Assembly: GCA_005884465.1 (NCBI GenBank)
Contig: VAZH01000277.1
Coordinates: forward strand, 1-5,082
Direction: 5' to 3'
DNA: 5,082 nt
From: Alphaproteobacteria bacterium
GTDB taxonomy: Bacteria > Pseudomonadota > Alphaproteobacteria > Rhizobiales > Xanthobacteraceae
In this document: positions 1 through 5,082 of the stretch, piece after piece
How the letters are laid out: every line of letters begins with the position of its first letter
Position numbering within the stretch: the stretch's first letter is position 1
Translations under genes and position numbers: made by a program
The notes under the pieces: model-generated
Database searches by the model: none
Told to the model about the DNA's origin: nothing
Seen by the model: the letters and a program-made list of their open reading frames with translations, nothing else

Positions 1-1
1 A

Positions 2-2539
2 AGGCCCCACGTCGAAGCGTCACACGCCGAAGCACCGCCGCATAGAACGACGCCCGATCCTGAAGTTCATCAGGACGAACCGTCTCCCTATGTCGAGCCG
101 GTTGCCGATGAGCCGGCACCTCCGCCGGCCGCGGAGCCGTCACCGCCGATCGCTTCCGCCCCACCCCCATCGGCCGAAGCGCCGTCATGGCTCGGCGAGC
201 CCTCGCCGGATCCGCGCCAACAGCCATTACGTTTCACGTGGCGGATGGATGCCGAGGGACGCTTCTCGCTCGACCCCGGCGAATTCACCGGCCTGATCGG
301 CCCGCGCACCGCCGCCGGCTTCGGCCGGCCGTGGCGCGAGATTGCCGAAGCGTTCGGACTCGATCCCGACGGCCGCGTCCTCAAGGCGGTCGCCACCCGC
401 GATACCTGGACCGGCATCAATCTGAGCTGGCCGGTCGATGGCGGCGGCCGATTGGCAGTGGAATTGTCGGGCCTTCCGATCTACGATCGCGCCCGCAATC
501 TTGCCGGCTATCGAGGTTTTGGGGTTTGCCGCGATCTCGAAGCGCTGACGCGGCTCGCCGCGTCCCGCCGTTACGAGTTTTTCAGGGACCCGCCGGCGCC
601 GCAGACGTTTTCGGCCGACATCGTTGCGGCCGATCCTGCCACGGGCCCGCCGGTCGCGGACCTGGCTGCCGAGCCCGGTGTTGCGTCGTCCGGTACCGCT
701 GAATTACCCGCGTCGATGGCGTCCGAGACTTCACAACAAATCGATCTGGAAACATCCGTGGAAACCCCAAAAAACGTCCTGCCGTTTCGGCCGCCCGGCG
801 AAACGAAATCGCCGACCCTGACACCGGTTGAAAACAGCGCCTTCAACGAACTCGCCCGGCAATTGTCGGCGCGGCTCGACAGCGAAAACGGCGGCACCGC
901 CGCGACGACGGCGACATCCGGCGCGCCCGAAACGACGGCCGAACCGCCGACCGTGCACGAGGCTCCCGAACAGGCCGGCGCAGCGCCCGAATGGCTGGCG
1001 CCTCCGGAGCCGCCGGCGCGCGGCGAGACCCGGCGCGACAAGGCGCTGCTCGATCTGCTCCCTGTGGGCGTCCTGATCTATCGGCTTGACCGGCTGCTCT
1101 ATGGCAACGCTGCGTTTCTCCAGCGGATGGGCTATGCGAGCCTGCACGCCCTGGAGGAGGCCGGCGGTCTCGACGCGCTCTATGTCGAGCCCGGCGTGTC
1201 GAGCGCCAGCAGCACATCGGACACCGGCACGCCGGTGACGATTTCCACCAGCCAGACTTCAGCAGAAGATGCGCCGCCGGCCGGGATCGATGCGCGGCTG
1301 TTCACGATCTCATGGGACGACGATTCCGCGCTGGCCCTGATTTTTTCCGGCACAAGCACTCAAGGCGCGAATGCCGCTGCCGCGATCGCGCAAGCGATCC
1401 CCGCGTCGCCGCCGCCCGCTGTCGGCCACGGCCATGCCGAGGAACTCGGCGCCATCCTCGATACCACGGCCGAAGGCATCGTGATGTTCGACGCCGCGGG
1501 CAACATCAATTTCTGCAACCGCAGTGCAGAAGCGCTGTTCGGCTACGACGGCACCGAGTTCGTGCGACGCAATTTCACGGAGCTGTTCGCGCCGGAAAGC
1601 CAGCGTGTGGTCAAGGACTACCTGGAGAGCATCCGGGGCACCGGGGTCGCCAGCCTGCTCGATCACCGCCGTGACGTGCTGGGCCGTTTGAGCCGGGGCA
1701 GCCTGATCCCCCTGTCGATGACCATGGGTCGCACCCGGCCCGGGGGTTCGAATTTCTTCGCGGTGTTTCGCGATCTATCGCAGGTCGGAAAAAGCGAGAG
1801 CGAACTGCGCGAGGCGCGGCGGCTGGCCGATCGCGCGGCAAGCGCCAAGGCCGACATGCTGGCGCGGATCAGCCACGAGCTCCGCACGCCGCTCAACGCC
1901 ATCATCGGCTTCGCCGAAGTGATGATCGACGAACGGTTCGGCGCGCTCGGCAATGAGCGTTACGTCGAATACATGAAGGACATCCGCGCTTCCGGCGAAC
2001 GCGTGATCGCCACCATCGACGACCTGCTCGATCTGTCGCGGATTGAGACCGGCAAACTGGACCTCGCCTTCGCCAACCAGAACCTCAACGATACCGTCGA
2101 GAGTTGCGTCGCGGTAATGCAGCCGCAGGCCAACCGCGAACGCATCATCATCCGCACCTCGCTGGCGCACGCTCTGCCACCGGTGGTCGCCGATGCCCGC
2201 GCCTTGCGTCAGATCACGCTGAACCTGATCGGCAACTCGATGCATCTCGCCAATGCCGGCGGCCAGGTCATCGTTTCCACCGCGCTGTCGGATTTCGGCG
2301 AGGTGATCTTGAGGATCCGCGATAGCGGCCAGGGGCTCAACGACAACGAAGTCGCGGCCGCGATGGAGCCGTTCCGAATGCAGCCACCCTCGGATCAAGC
2401 CTCCGACAGCTCCGGCGTCGTTCTGTCGCTGACCAAAGCGCTGGTCGAAGCCAACCGTGGGCAATTCCATATCAAGAGGGGGCCGCGTTCGGGCACGCTG
2501 ATCGAGGTGGTGTTTTTGCGCGCGATGGCGCGGGCCTGA
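2..2539 (+). CDS. PAS-domain sensor histidine kinase, PdhS-like (5' end outside window)
   Basis: This is the C-terminal 845 residues of a cytoplasmic-looking sensor kinase. The frame is open from base 2, so the start lies upstream; the first in-frame ATG (245) falls inside a PAS-like domain (FTWRMDAEGRFSL) and is not the start. Counting from base 2, a Pro/Ala/Glu-rich disordered stretch (1-75) is followed by PAS-like domain 1 (about 79-178), a low-complexity linker (180-340) with one likely helix (LTPVENSAFNELARQL), a divergent PAS 2 (345-450), PAS 3 (about 479-596, from EELGAILDTTAEGIVMFD), HisKA (611-686) and HATPase_c (731-838). The H box is ISHELRTPLNAIIGFAEVM, with the phospho-accepting His at 1874-1876. 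The G1 box is DSGQG. The N box keeps both Asn (NLIGN), but G2 reads SSGVVLSL instead of GTGLGL. No membrane segment is visible in this part. The HisKA/HATPase region resembles, from memory, Brucella PdhS, a DivK kinase; that partner is inferred. The kinase family is near certain, the PdhS assignment moderate. Confidence 0.93.
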   Translation, partial: RPHVEASHAEAPPHRTTPDPEVHQDEPSPYVEPVADEPAPPPAAEPSPPIASAPPPSAEAPSWLGEPSPDPRQQPLRFTWRMDAEGRFSLDPGEFTGLIGPRTAAGFGRPWREIAEAFGLDPDGRVLKAVATRDTWTGINLSWPVDGGGRLAVELSGLPIYDRARNLAGYRGFGVCRDLEALTRLAASRRYEFFRDPPAPQTFSADIVAADPATGPPVADLAAEPGVASSGTAELPASMASETSQQIDLETSVETPKNVLPFRPPGETKSPTLTPVENSAFNELARQLSARLDSENGGTAATTATSGAPETTAEPPTVHEAPEQAGAAPEWLAPPEPPARGETRRDKALLDLLPVGVLIYRLDRLLYGNAAFLQRMGYASLHALEEAGGLDALYVEPGVSSASSTSDTGTPVTISTSQTSAEDAPPAGIDARLFTISWDDDSALALIFSGTSTQGANAAAAIAQAIPASPPPAVGHGHAEELGAILDTTAEGIVMFDAAGNINFCNRSAEALFGYDGTEFVRRNFTELFAPESQRVVKDYLESIRGTGVASLLDHRRDVLGRLSRGSLIPLSMTMGRTRPGGSNFFAVFRDLSQVGKSESELREARRLADRAASAKADMLARISHELRTPLNAIIGFAEVMIDERFGALGNERYVEYMKDIRASGERVIATIDDLLDLSRIETGKLDLAFANQNLNDTVESCVAVMQPQANRERIIIRTSLAHALPPVVADARALRQITLNLIGNSMHLANAGGQVIVSTALSDFGEVILRIRDSGQGLNDNEVAAAMEPFRMQPPSDQASDSSGVVLSLTKALVEANRGQFHIKRGPRSGTLIEVVFLRAMARA

Positions 2540-2545
2540 GATCGA

Positions 2546-2580
2546 CCGCAACGCGACGGCCCGTTGCGGCAATGTGCCGC
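2546..2580 (+). repeat. Two overlapping inverted repeats after the kinase stop
   Basis: The first dyad has perfect 8-base arms, CCGCAACG (2546-2553) and CGTTGCGG (2562-2569), separated by 8 bases. The second has perfect 6-base arms, GCGGCA (2566-2571) and TGCCGC (2575-2580), separated by 3 bases. They share GCGG (2566-2569), so the two RNA hairpins exclude each other. No U-tract follows, so this is at best a weak or Rho-assisted terminator. It could instead be a protein-binding dyad, since it sits roughly 40-75 bases upstream of the transcription start expected from the sigma-54-like element. Arms were read directly; function is unknown. Confidence 0.5.
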
Positions 2581-2594
2581 GTCGAGCAAATGCG

Positions 2595-2610
2595 CGGCAT
2601 GGTTCTTGCT
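2595..2610 (+). promoter_or_regulatory. Candidate sigma-54 (-24/-12) promoter of the phosphoesterase gene
   Basis: The sequence CGGCATG-GTTC-TTGCT matches the sigma-54 consensus TGGCACG-N4-TTGCW at 10 of 12 defined positions. The near-invariant GG (2596-2597) and GC (2608-2609) are both present with the required 10 bases between them. A start about 12 bases downstream (near 2621) would leave a leader of about 55 bases before the ATG at 2677. The match is in non-coding DNA in the right orientation, which makes chance less likely. Sigma-54 promoters need an enhancer-binding protein; the dyads at 2546-2580 are candidate sites, though closer than usual. Prediction only. Confidence 0.42.
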
Positions 2611-2676
2611 CAATTTAGATTGCTTCAAGGCGCCATTCGCGTCGCCTAGTTCTTGGGCATTTGGGTTGATTTGATC

Positions 2677-3504
2677 ATGCGCTGCCTCGTTGTTGCAGAC
2701 TTGCACTATTCATTGCCGCAATTCGACTGGCTGCTCAGCGCGGCGCCGCATTTCGATCTTGTCATCTTCGCCGGAGATGCGCTCGATGTTGGATCGTTCG
2801 TCGATTTCCGCGCCCAGATCGTCGTCGTGCGGAAGTACTTGACGCTATTGTCCGGCATCACCCGGGTCATCCTTTGCTCGGGAAATCACGACCTCGATGA
2901 ACGCAGTGCCGAGGGCGAAAAGATTTCGCGATGGATCGGCGAGGTCCGCGAACTCGGCGTTGCCTGCGACGGCGACAGCCTGACCATCGGCGACACGCTT
3001 TTCACGGTCTGTCCGTGGTGGGACGGACCGTTGGTGAAAGCGCGGATCGACAGCCAGCTTCGCGAGGCCGCCGCCGCGCGGCTCAAGCGATGGATCTGGG
3101 TCCATCACGCGCCGCCCGCGAATTCGCCTACGAGTTGGGGCGGCAAGCGCTTCTTCGGCGACGTCGAACTCGCGCAATGGATCCAGAGCTACCAGCCTTC
3201 GATGGTGATCTCGGGACACGTGCATCAATCGCCATTCATCCCCGACGGTTCGTGGTTCGACCGGCTCGGCGCCACCTGGGTGTTCAATACCGGCCTGCAG
3301 CCTGGCCGCCCGCCGGTCTATATCGTGCTCGATATCGATGACGGCAGGGCTTTCTGGCTATCGGCCGCCAGCGAGCAATGCATCGACCTCAACGCGCCAT
3401 TGCAGCGGCCGGCTCAGCCTGTCACCGATCCGCCGGCGTGGCTTACATCCTTGGGTCAGATTGCCGATCCGATCCTGGCGAGACCTGCGTCGGCGACAGG
3501 TTGA
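2677..3504 (+). CDS. Calcineurin-like metallophosphoesterase
   Basis: A 275-residue cytoplasmic protein with the full set of metal-binding motifs of the calcineurin-like phosphoesterase fold: D8-x-H10 (VADLH), G33-D34 (FAGD), G69-N70-H71-D72 (SGNHD), H143/H144 (WVHHAPP) and G180-H181-x-H183 (SGHVH). These should hold a two-metal centre (Fe/Mn/Zn) that hydrolyses a phosphomono- or diester. The substrate cannot be read from sequence; members cleave cyclic nucleotides, nucleic acid ends, phospholipids or phosphoproteins. There is no signal peptide or membrane helix. The ATG at 2677 is preferred because MRCLVVADLH places the first strand at the N-terminus, as is usual for the family. An in-frame TTG at 2653 would add eight residues without a ribosome site. 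The ATG itself also lacks a good Shine-Dalgarno. The gene follows the kinase by 137 bases, has a sigma-54-like element upstream, and overlaps the convergent CNB gene by 62 bases. Confidence 0.9.
   Translation: MRCLVVADLHYSLPQFDWLLSAAPHFDLVIFAGDALDVGSFVDFRAQIVVVRKYLTLLSGITRVILCSGNHDLDERSAEGEKISRWIGEVRELGVACDGDSLTIGDTLFTVCPWWDGPLVKARIDSQLREAAAARLKRWIWVHHAPPANSPTSWGGKRFFGDVELAQWIQSYQPSMVISGHVHQSPFIPDGSWFDRLGATWVFNTGLQPGRPPVYIVLDIDDGRAFWLSAASEQCIDLNAPLQRPAQPVTDPPAWLTSLGQIADPILARPASATG
3443..3504. other. 62-base tail-to-tail overlap of two genes
   Basis: The phosphoesterase stop TGA (3502-3504) lies inside the CNB gene, and the CNB stop TAA (complement of 3443-3445) lies inside the phosphoesterase gene. 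The stretch therefore encodes the last residues of both proteins on opposite strands. Both tails are polar and outside the recognised domains, which suggests one or both genes were extended into the other. No bidirectional terminator fits between them, so each mRNA should carry antisense sequence to the other. Confidence 0.85.
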
Positions 3505-3928
3505 TCATGCTTTGCAGGATGTCGCCGACCATGGCGAGATGATTGCCGTGGCCGCCATATTGCCGCTTGAGGTCGGCGAGATAGGTGTTCGCGACATTGA
3601 GCCGCTGCGCCAGCATCCGCGCGATCAGAATGGCCACCGCCGGCTGCTGGCGCAGAAACGAGGCGGCATCATTGATTTCGTAAATCACCGACTGCGAAGC
3701 GGCACGCACTGTCGCGGTGTGGGGCTGGTCCAAGAGAACCGACATTTCTCCCAGCACCGCGCCCGGCTCGGTGATGGCGGCGACCACGGTATCGCCTTTG
3801 ATGACCTCGAGTCGTCCCTCGATCAGCACATAGAGGTGACCGGTGGTGTGACCCTCGTGAACGACGAACGCTCCCGCGGAGACGTCTCGCTGAACTCCCC
3901 CGGCGCAATAGTCCAGAATCTCGCGCAT
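3443..3928 (-). CDS. Stand-alone cyclic nucleotide-binding (Crp/cNMP) domain protein
   Basis: A 161-residue protein that is almost entirely one cNMP-binding beta-roll (about 8-125): VSAGAFVVHEGHTTGHLYVLIEGRLEVI gives the first strands, and G60-E61-M62 to V74 (GEMSVLLDQPHTATV) is the phosphate-binding cassette. The glycine-glutamate pair is kept, but the Arg that normally contacts the cyclic phosphate (R82 of E. coli CRP) is replaced by His70, so cAMP/cGMP binding is doubtful. C-terminal helices (88-125) and a polar tail follow. At this length there is no helix-turn-helix, so it is not a Crp/Fnr-type transcription factor; it may sense a ligand or act through a partner. The ATG at 3928 has GGGGTG about 6 bases upstream as a weak ribosome site. 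It lies downstream of scoAB on the same strand after a 231-base gap, and its last 62 bases are antisense to the phosphoesterase 3' end. Domain certain; role unknown. Confidence 0.9.
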   Translation of the reverse strand: MREILDYCAGGVQRDVSAGAFVVHEGHTTGHLYVLIEGRLEVIKGDTVVAAITEPGAVLGEMSVLLDQPHTATVRAASQSVIYEINDAASFLRQQPAVAILIARMLAQRLNVANTYLADLKRQYGGHGNHLAMVGDILQSMINLSPTQVSPGSDRQSDPRM

Positions 3929-3961
3929 GCATCAACACCCCGCTGATCGGTCCAAGACTAG

Positions 3962-3987
3962 GCATTCGGATCACCAGCGTCGAATGC
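3962..3987. repeat. 7-base dyad in the CNB gene leader
   Basis: GCATTCG (3962-3968) and CGAATGC (3981-3987) are perfect inverted arms with a 12-base spacer. On the minus strand the dyad begins right at the candidate -10 and covers the expected transcription start, so it could be an operator or a small leader hairpin. Pairing does not extend beyond seven bases, so chance is possible. Confidence 0.3.
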
Positions 3988-4017
3988 ATAATCCGTGCCG
4001 GATGCCCAAATTGTCAG
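3988..4017 (-). promoter_or_regulatory. Candidate sigma-70 promoter of the CNB gene
   Basis: On the minus strand CTGACA (complement of 4012-4017; 5 of 6 to TTGACA) is followed after 18 bases by GATTAT (complement of 3988-3993; 4 of 6 to TATAAT). Transcription would start near 3981, giving a leader of about 50 bases. The region is less GC-rich than its surroundings, which fits a promoter, but alphaproteobacterial promoters are loose and this is only a pattern match. Confidence 0.3.
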
Positions 4018-4030
4018 CAACCATCAGTGC

Positions 4031-4095
4031 GTAGAGTGGGCAAAGCCAACGGGTCGCGCGAATGCGCGCCCGATGATAAACCCCGCGTGCCCACC
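4031..4095 (+). repeat. Palindromic intergenic repeat, copy 1 (long form)
   Basis: The element opens with GTAGAGTGGGCAAAG and closes with GCGTGCCCACC. Its ends pair as GTGGGCA (4036-4042) with TGCCCAC (4088-4094). An inner hairpin is formed by GGG-T-CGCGC (4051-4059) and GCGCG-CCC (4064-4071) around a GAAT loop, with T4054 bulged. From memory, GTAGGGTGGGCAAAG...GTGCCCACC elements recur between genes in Bradyrhizobium and relatives; no search was run. It is best read as a REP/BIME-like dispersed repeat without coding capacity. Confidence 0.65.
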
Positions 4096-4126
4096 AAAGG
4101 GGTCAACGAATGAACTTGGTGGGCAC
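4087..4126. repeat. 11-base inverted repeat joining the two palindromic repeat copies
   Basis: GTGCCCACCAA (4087-4097) and TTGGTGGGCAC (4116-4126) are perfect complements separated by 18 bases. They are the facing ends of the two repeat copies. In RNA from either strand they could form an 11-base-pair stem that competes with pairing within each copy. Confidence 0.65.
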
Positions 4127-4154
4127 CGCGCGAGGGCGCCTTTGTCCACCCTAC
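4118..4154 (-). repeat. Palindromic intergenic repeat, copy 2 (short form), abutting scoB stop
   Basis: On the minus strand this reads GTAGGGTGGACAAAG...GGTGCCCACC, the same ends as copy 1 but inverted and with a shorter centre. Its ends pair as GGTGGGCA (4118-4125) with TGTCCACC (4143-4150), one position being G-T. An inner stem is formed by GCGC (4128-4131) and GCGC (4136-4139) around a GAGG loop. It begins five bases after the scoB stop, so it would form a hairpin at the 3' end of the scoAB message. It could stabilise or end that transcript, although there is no T-run. Confidence 0.62.
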
Positions 4155-4159
4155 GAAGC

Positions 4160-4810
4160 TCAGGCGTTCTTCAGCGCGACGCGGAATTCGGCTTCGGTCT
4201 TGGACTTCACCTCGTCGAGCGTGACGCCGTCGGCGAGCTCGATCAGCGCCATGCCGTCCTTGCCGTGCTTGTCGATGGTGAACACCGCCAGATCGGTCAC
4301 CACCATGTCGACCACCTTCTCGCCGGTCAGCGGCAGGTTGCACTTCTTCAGGAGTTTTGGGCCGTCCTTGGCAGAATGCTCCATCACCACGACCACGCGC
4401 TTGACCCCGGCGACCAGATCCATCGCGCCGCCCATGCCCTTGACCATCTTGCCGGGGATCATCCAGTTGGCGAGATCGCCGTTCTGCGCCACCTGCATCG
4501 CGCCGAGGATCGAAAGATCGATATGCCCGCCGCGCACCATGCCGAACGAATCGGCGCTGGAGAAATAGCTGGTGCTCGGCAATTCGCTCACCGTCTGCTT
4601 GCCGGCATTGATGAGGTCGGCGTCTTCCTCGCCCTCGAAAGGAAACGGCCCCATGCCCAGCATGCCGTTCTCGCTCTGAAGCACAACGTCGATGCCGTCG
4701 GGGATGTAGTTCGACACCAGCGTCGGGATGCCGATGCCGAGATTGACGTAATAGCCGTCGCGCAGCTCCTTCGCCGCACGCGCTGCCATCTGTTCGCGGG
4801 TCCAGGCCAT
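4160..4810 (-). CDS. scoB: 3-oxoacid (succinyl-CoA:acetoacetate) CoA-transferase subunit B
   Basis: This is the 216-residue beta subunit, full length for the family. It supplies the catalytic glutamate, E47, in the [13 protein letters not shown] motif; the gamma-carboxylate forms the enzyme-CoA thioester. Other family marks are [15 protein letters not shown] (23-37), [14 protein letters not shown] (94-107) and [10 protein letters not shown] (124-133). With ScoA it catalyses succinyl-CoA + acetoacetate to succinate + acetoacetyl-CoA in the cytoplasm, used in ketone-body, leucine and polyhydroxybutyrate turnover. The ATG overlaps the scoA stop by one base (TGATG), and GGGAG (complement of 4821-4825) lies 10 bases upstream, so the subunits are translationally coupled. 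A repeat abuts the stop. The related 3-oxoadipate transferase PcaJ is the main alternative; no other pca gene is visible in the window, and the sequence looks more Sco-like to me. Confidence 0.93.
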   Translation of the reverse strand: MAWTREQMAARAAKELRDGYYVNLGIGIPTLVSNYIPDGIDVVLQSENGMLGMGPFPFEGEEDADLINAGKQTVSELPSTSYFSSADSFGMVRGGHIDLSILGAMQVAQNGDLANWMIPGKMVKGMGGAMDLVAGVKRVVVVMEHSAKDGPKLLKKCNLPLTGEKVVDMVVTDLAVFTIDKHGKDGMALIELADGVTLDEVKSKTEAEFRVALKNA

Positions 4811-5082
4811 CAGATTTCTACTCCCGTTGCGGCGGCCGGCGCTTTACCGGGGCGCGGGCGGGTGTTGCGGAACTCGATGCGCTTCTTGCCGGTGCCGACC
4901 TCGACGATGCGTTTGATGAAAATGCCGGGCGTATGAATATGGTCCGGATTGATCTCGCCGGCGGGAACGAGATGCTCGACCTCGGCCACGGTGATCTTCG
5001 CAGCGGTCGCCATCATCGGGTTGAAATTGCGCGCGGTCTTACGGTACACGAGATTGCCCGCGGTATCGCCCTTCCAGGCGTG
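4810..5082 (-). CDS. scoA: 3-oxoacid CoA-transferase subunit A, C-terminal part (5' end outside window)
   Basis: The minus-strand frame is open to the window edge and gives the last 90 residues of the alpha subunit. It contains the family signature [28 protein letters not shown] near the edge, then [27 protein letters not shown]. The alpha subunit forms half of the CoA-transferase with ScoB and contributes to CoA binding. After KRIV there is a basic tail of about 30 residues ([20 protein letters not shown]...), which I believe is common in ScoA of this group. The stop TGA overlaps the scoB ATG. A GTG at 5049 is an internal valine codon within the conserved motif, not a start. Roughly 60% of the protein, and the operon promoter, lie beyond the window. 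Confidence 0.92.
   Translation of the reverse strand, partial: HAWKGDTAGNLVYRKTARNFNPMMATAAKITVAEVEHLVPAGEINPDHIHTPGIFIKRIVEVGTGKKRIEFRNTRPRPGKAPAAATGVEI
4821..4825 (-). promoter_or_regulatory. Ribosome binding site of scoB inside scoA
   Basis: GGGAG on the minus strand lies 10 bases before the scoB ATG and within the last codons of scoA. Together with the one-base stop/start overlap it supports the chosen start and coupled translation of the two subunits. Confidence 0.6.

Larger units (their letters stand above)
2540..2676 (+). other. Intergenic region between kinase and phosphoesterase genes
   Basis: This 137-base gap has no supportable coding sequence. It holds two overlapping dyads just after the kinase stop, a sigma-54-like promoter match in the middle, and a probable leader before the phosphoesterase ATG. 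It lacks a clear intrinsic terminator, because neither dyad is followed by a T-run. The phosphoesterase may therefore be transcribed both by read-through from the kinase gene and from its own promoter. Confidence 0.6.
3929..4159. other. 231-base intergenic region between the CNB gene and scoB
   Basis: No coding sequence is supportable here. From left to right (upstream from the CNB start) it holds a short leader, a 7-base dyad, a possible sigma-70 promoter on the minus strand, and then a cluster of two oppositely oriented palindromic repeats reaching to the scoB stop. Transcription of scoAB on the minus strand would run through the repeats towards the CNB gene. Confidence 0.65.

Noticed and set aside
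245..2539. ATG at 245 as the start of the kinase gene
   Set aside because: The frame is open upstream to the window edge and the codons just before encode FTWR, part of the same PAS-like domain, so the ATG is internal.
1775..2572. Long open frame of 265 codons on the minus strand
   Set aside because: It lies opposite the kinase catalytic domains. Long antisense frames are expected in GC-rich DNA, and its translation is rich in Arg/Gly/Asp with no recognisable domain.
2584..2611. GAGCAA...TTGCTC inverted repeat as a terminator before an AATTT run
   Set aside because: The arms are only six bases with a 16-base loop, and the following bases are not a T-run. The right arm is better explained as the -12 part of the sigma-54-like element.
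2653..2676. TTG at 2653 as the phosphoesterase start
   Set aside because: There is no ribosome site before it, and the eight added residues precede the first beta strand, which begins right after the ATG at 2677.
2671..3510. Ten-base direct repeat TTGATCATGC at 2671-2680 and 3501-3510 flanking the phosphoesterase gene
   Set aside because: Several repeated ten-mers are expected by chance in 5 kb. There are no further mobile-element signs, and the copies fall within start and stop codon contexts.
3338..3946. Open frame of 202 codons on the plus strand
   Set aside because: It covers the 3' end of the phosphoesterase in another frame and is antisense to the CNB gene; no domain is visible.
3995..4936. 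Long open frame of 313 codons on the plus strand opposite scoB/scoA
   Set aside because: It runs antisense to well-recognised scoB and through the repeat region; its His/Arg/Ala-rich translation is typical of a shadow frame.
4810..5049. GTG at 5049 as the start of a short 79-residue protein
   Set aside because: It is a valine codon inside the conserved [21 protein letters not shown] motif of ScoA, and the frame stays open to the window edge.

Overview
The window looks like chromosomal DNA of an alphaproteobacterium of the Bradyrhizobium / Rhodopseudomonas / Nitrobacter group (Nitrobacteraceae). This is an inference from high GC, strong third-position G/C preference, a PdhS-like multi-PAS histidine kinase, alphaproteobacterial ScoAB, and an intergenic repeat of a kind I associate with that group. 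No database search was possible. There are five protein genes, two cut by the window edges. I see no tRNA, rRNA, insertion sequence, phage gene or CRISPR array.

Layout. Bases 2-2539 (+) hold the C-terminal 845 residues of a multi-PAS sensor histidine kinase whose start lies upstream. A 137-base gap (2540-2676) carries two overlapping dyads and a good match to a sigma-54 (-24/-12) promoter. It leads to a compact metallophosphoesterase (2677-3504, +). That gene converges on, and overlaps by 62 bases, a stand-alone cyclic-nucleotide-binding-domain protein (3443-3928, -). A 231-base intergenic region (3929-4159) holds a candidate promoter and a small dyad for the CNB gene, then two copies of a palindromic repeat in opposite orientation. 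One copy ends five bases from the stop codon of scoB. The scoB (4160-4810, -) and scoA (4810 to beyond 5082, -) genes encode the two subunits of a 3-oxoacid CoA-transferase and are translationally coupled.

How the genes work together. ScoA and ScoB form one enzyme moving CoA between succinyl-CoA and acetoacetate, linking ketone-body, leucine and polyhydroxybutyrate breakdown to the TCA cycle. The kinase is probably a cell-cycle or developmental sensor of the PdhS/PleC/DivJ type. The phosphoesterase and the CNB protein might share a nucleotide-signalling theme, but only their adjacency and fold suggest it.

Nothing here is clearly a new biological system. The best leads are the sigma-54-like promoter with its dyads, the kinase's degenerate ATP lid, the convergent overlap of the phosphoesterase and CNB genes, and the inverted repeat pair.
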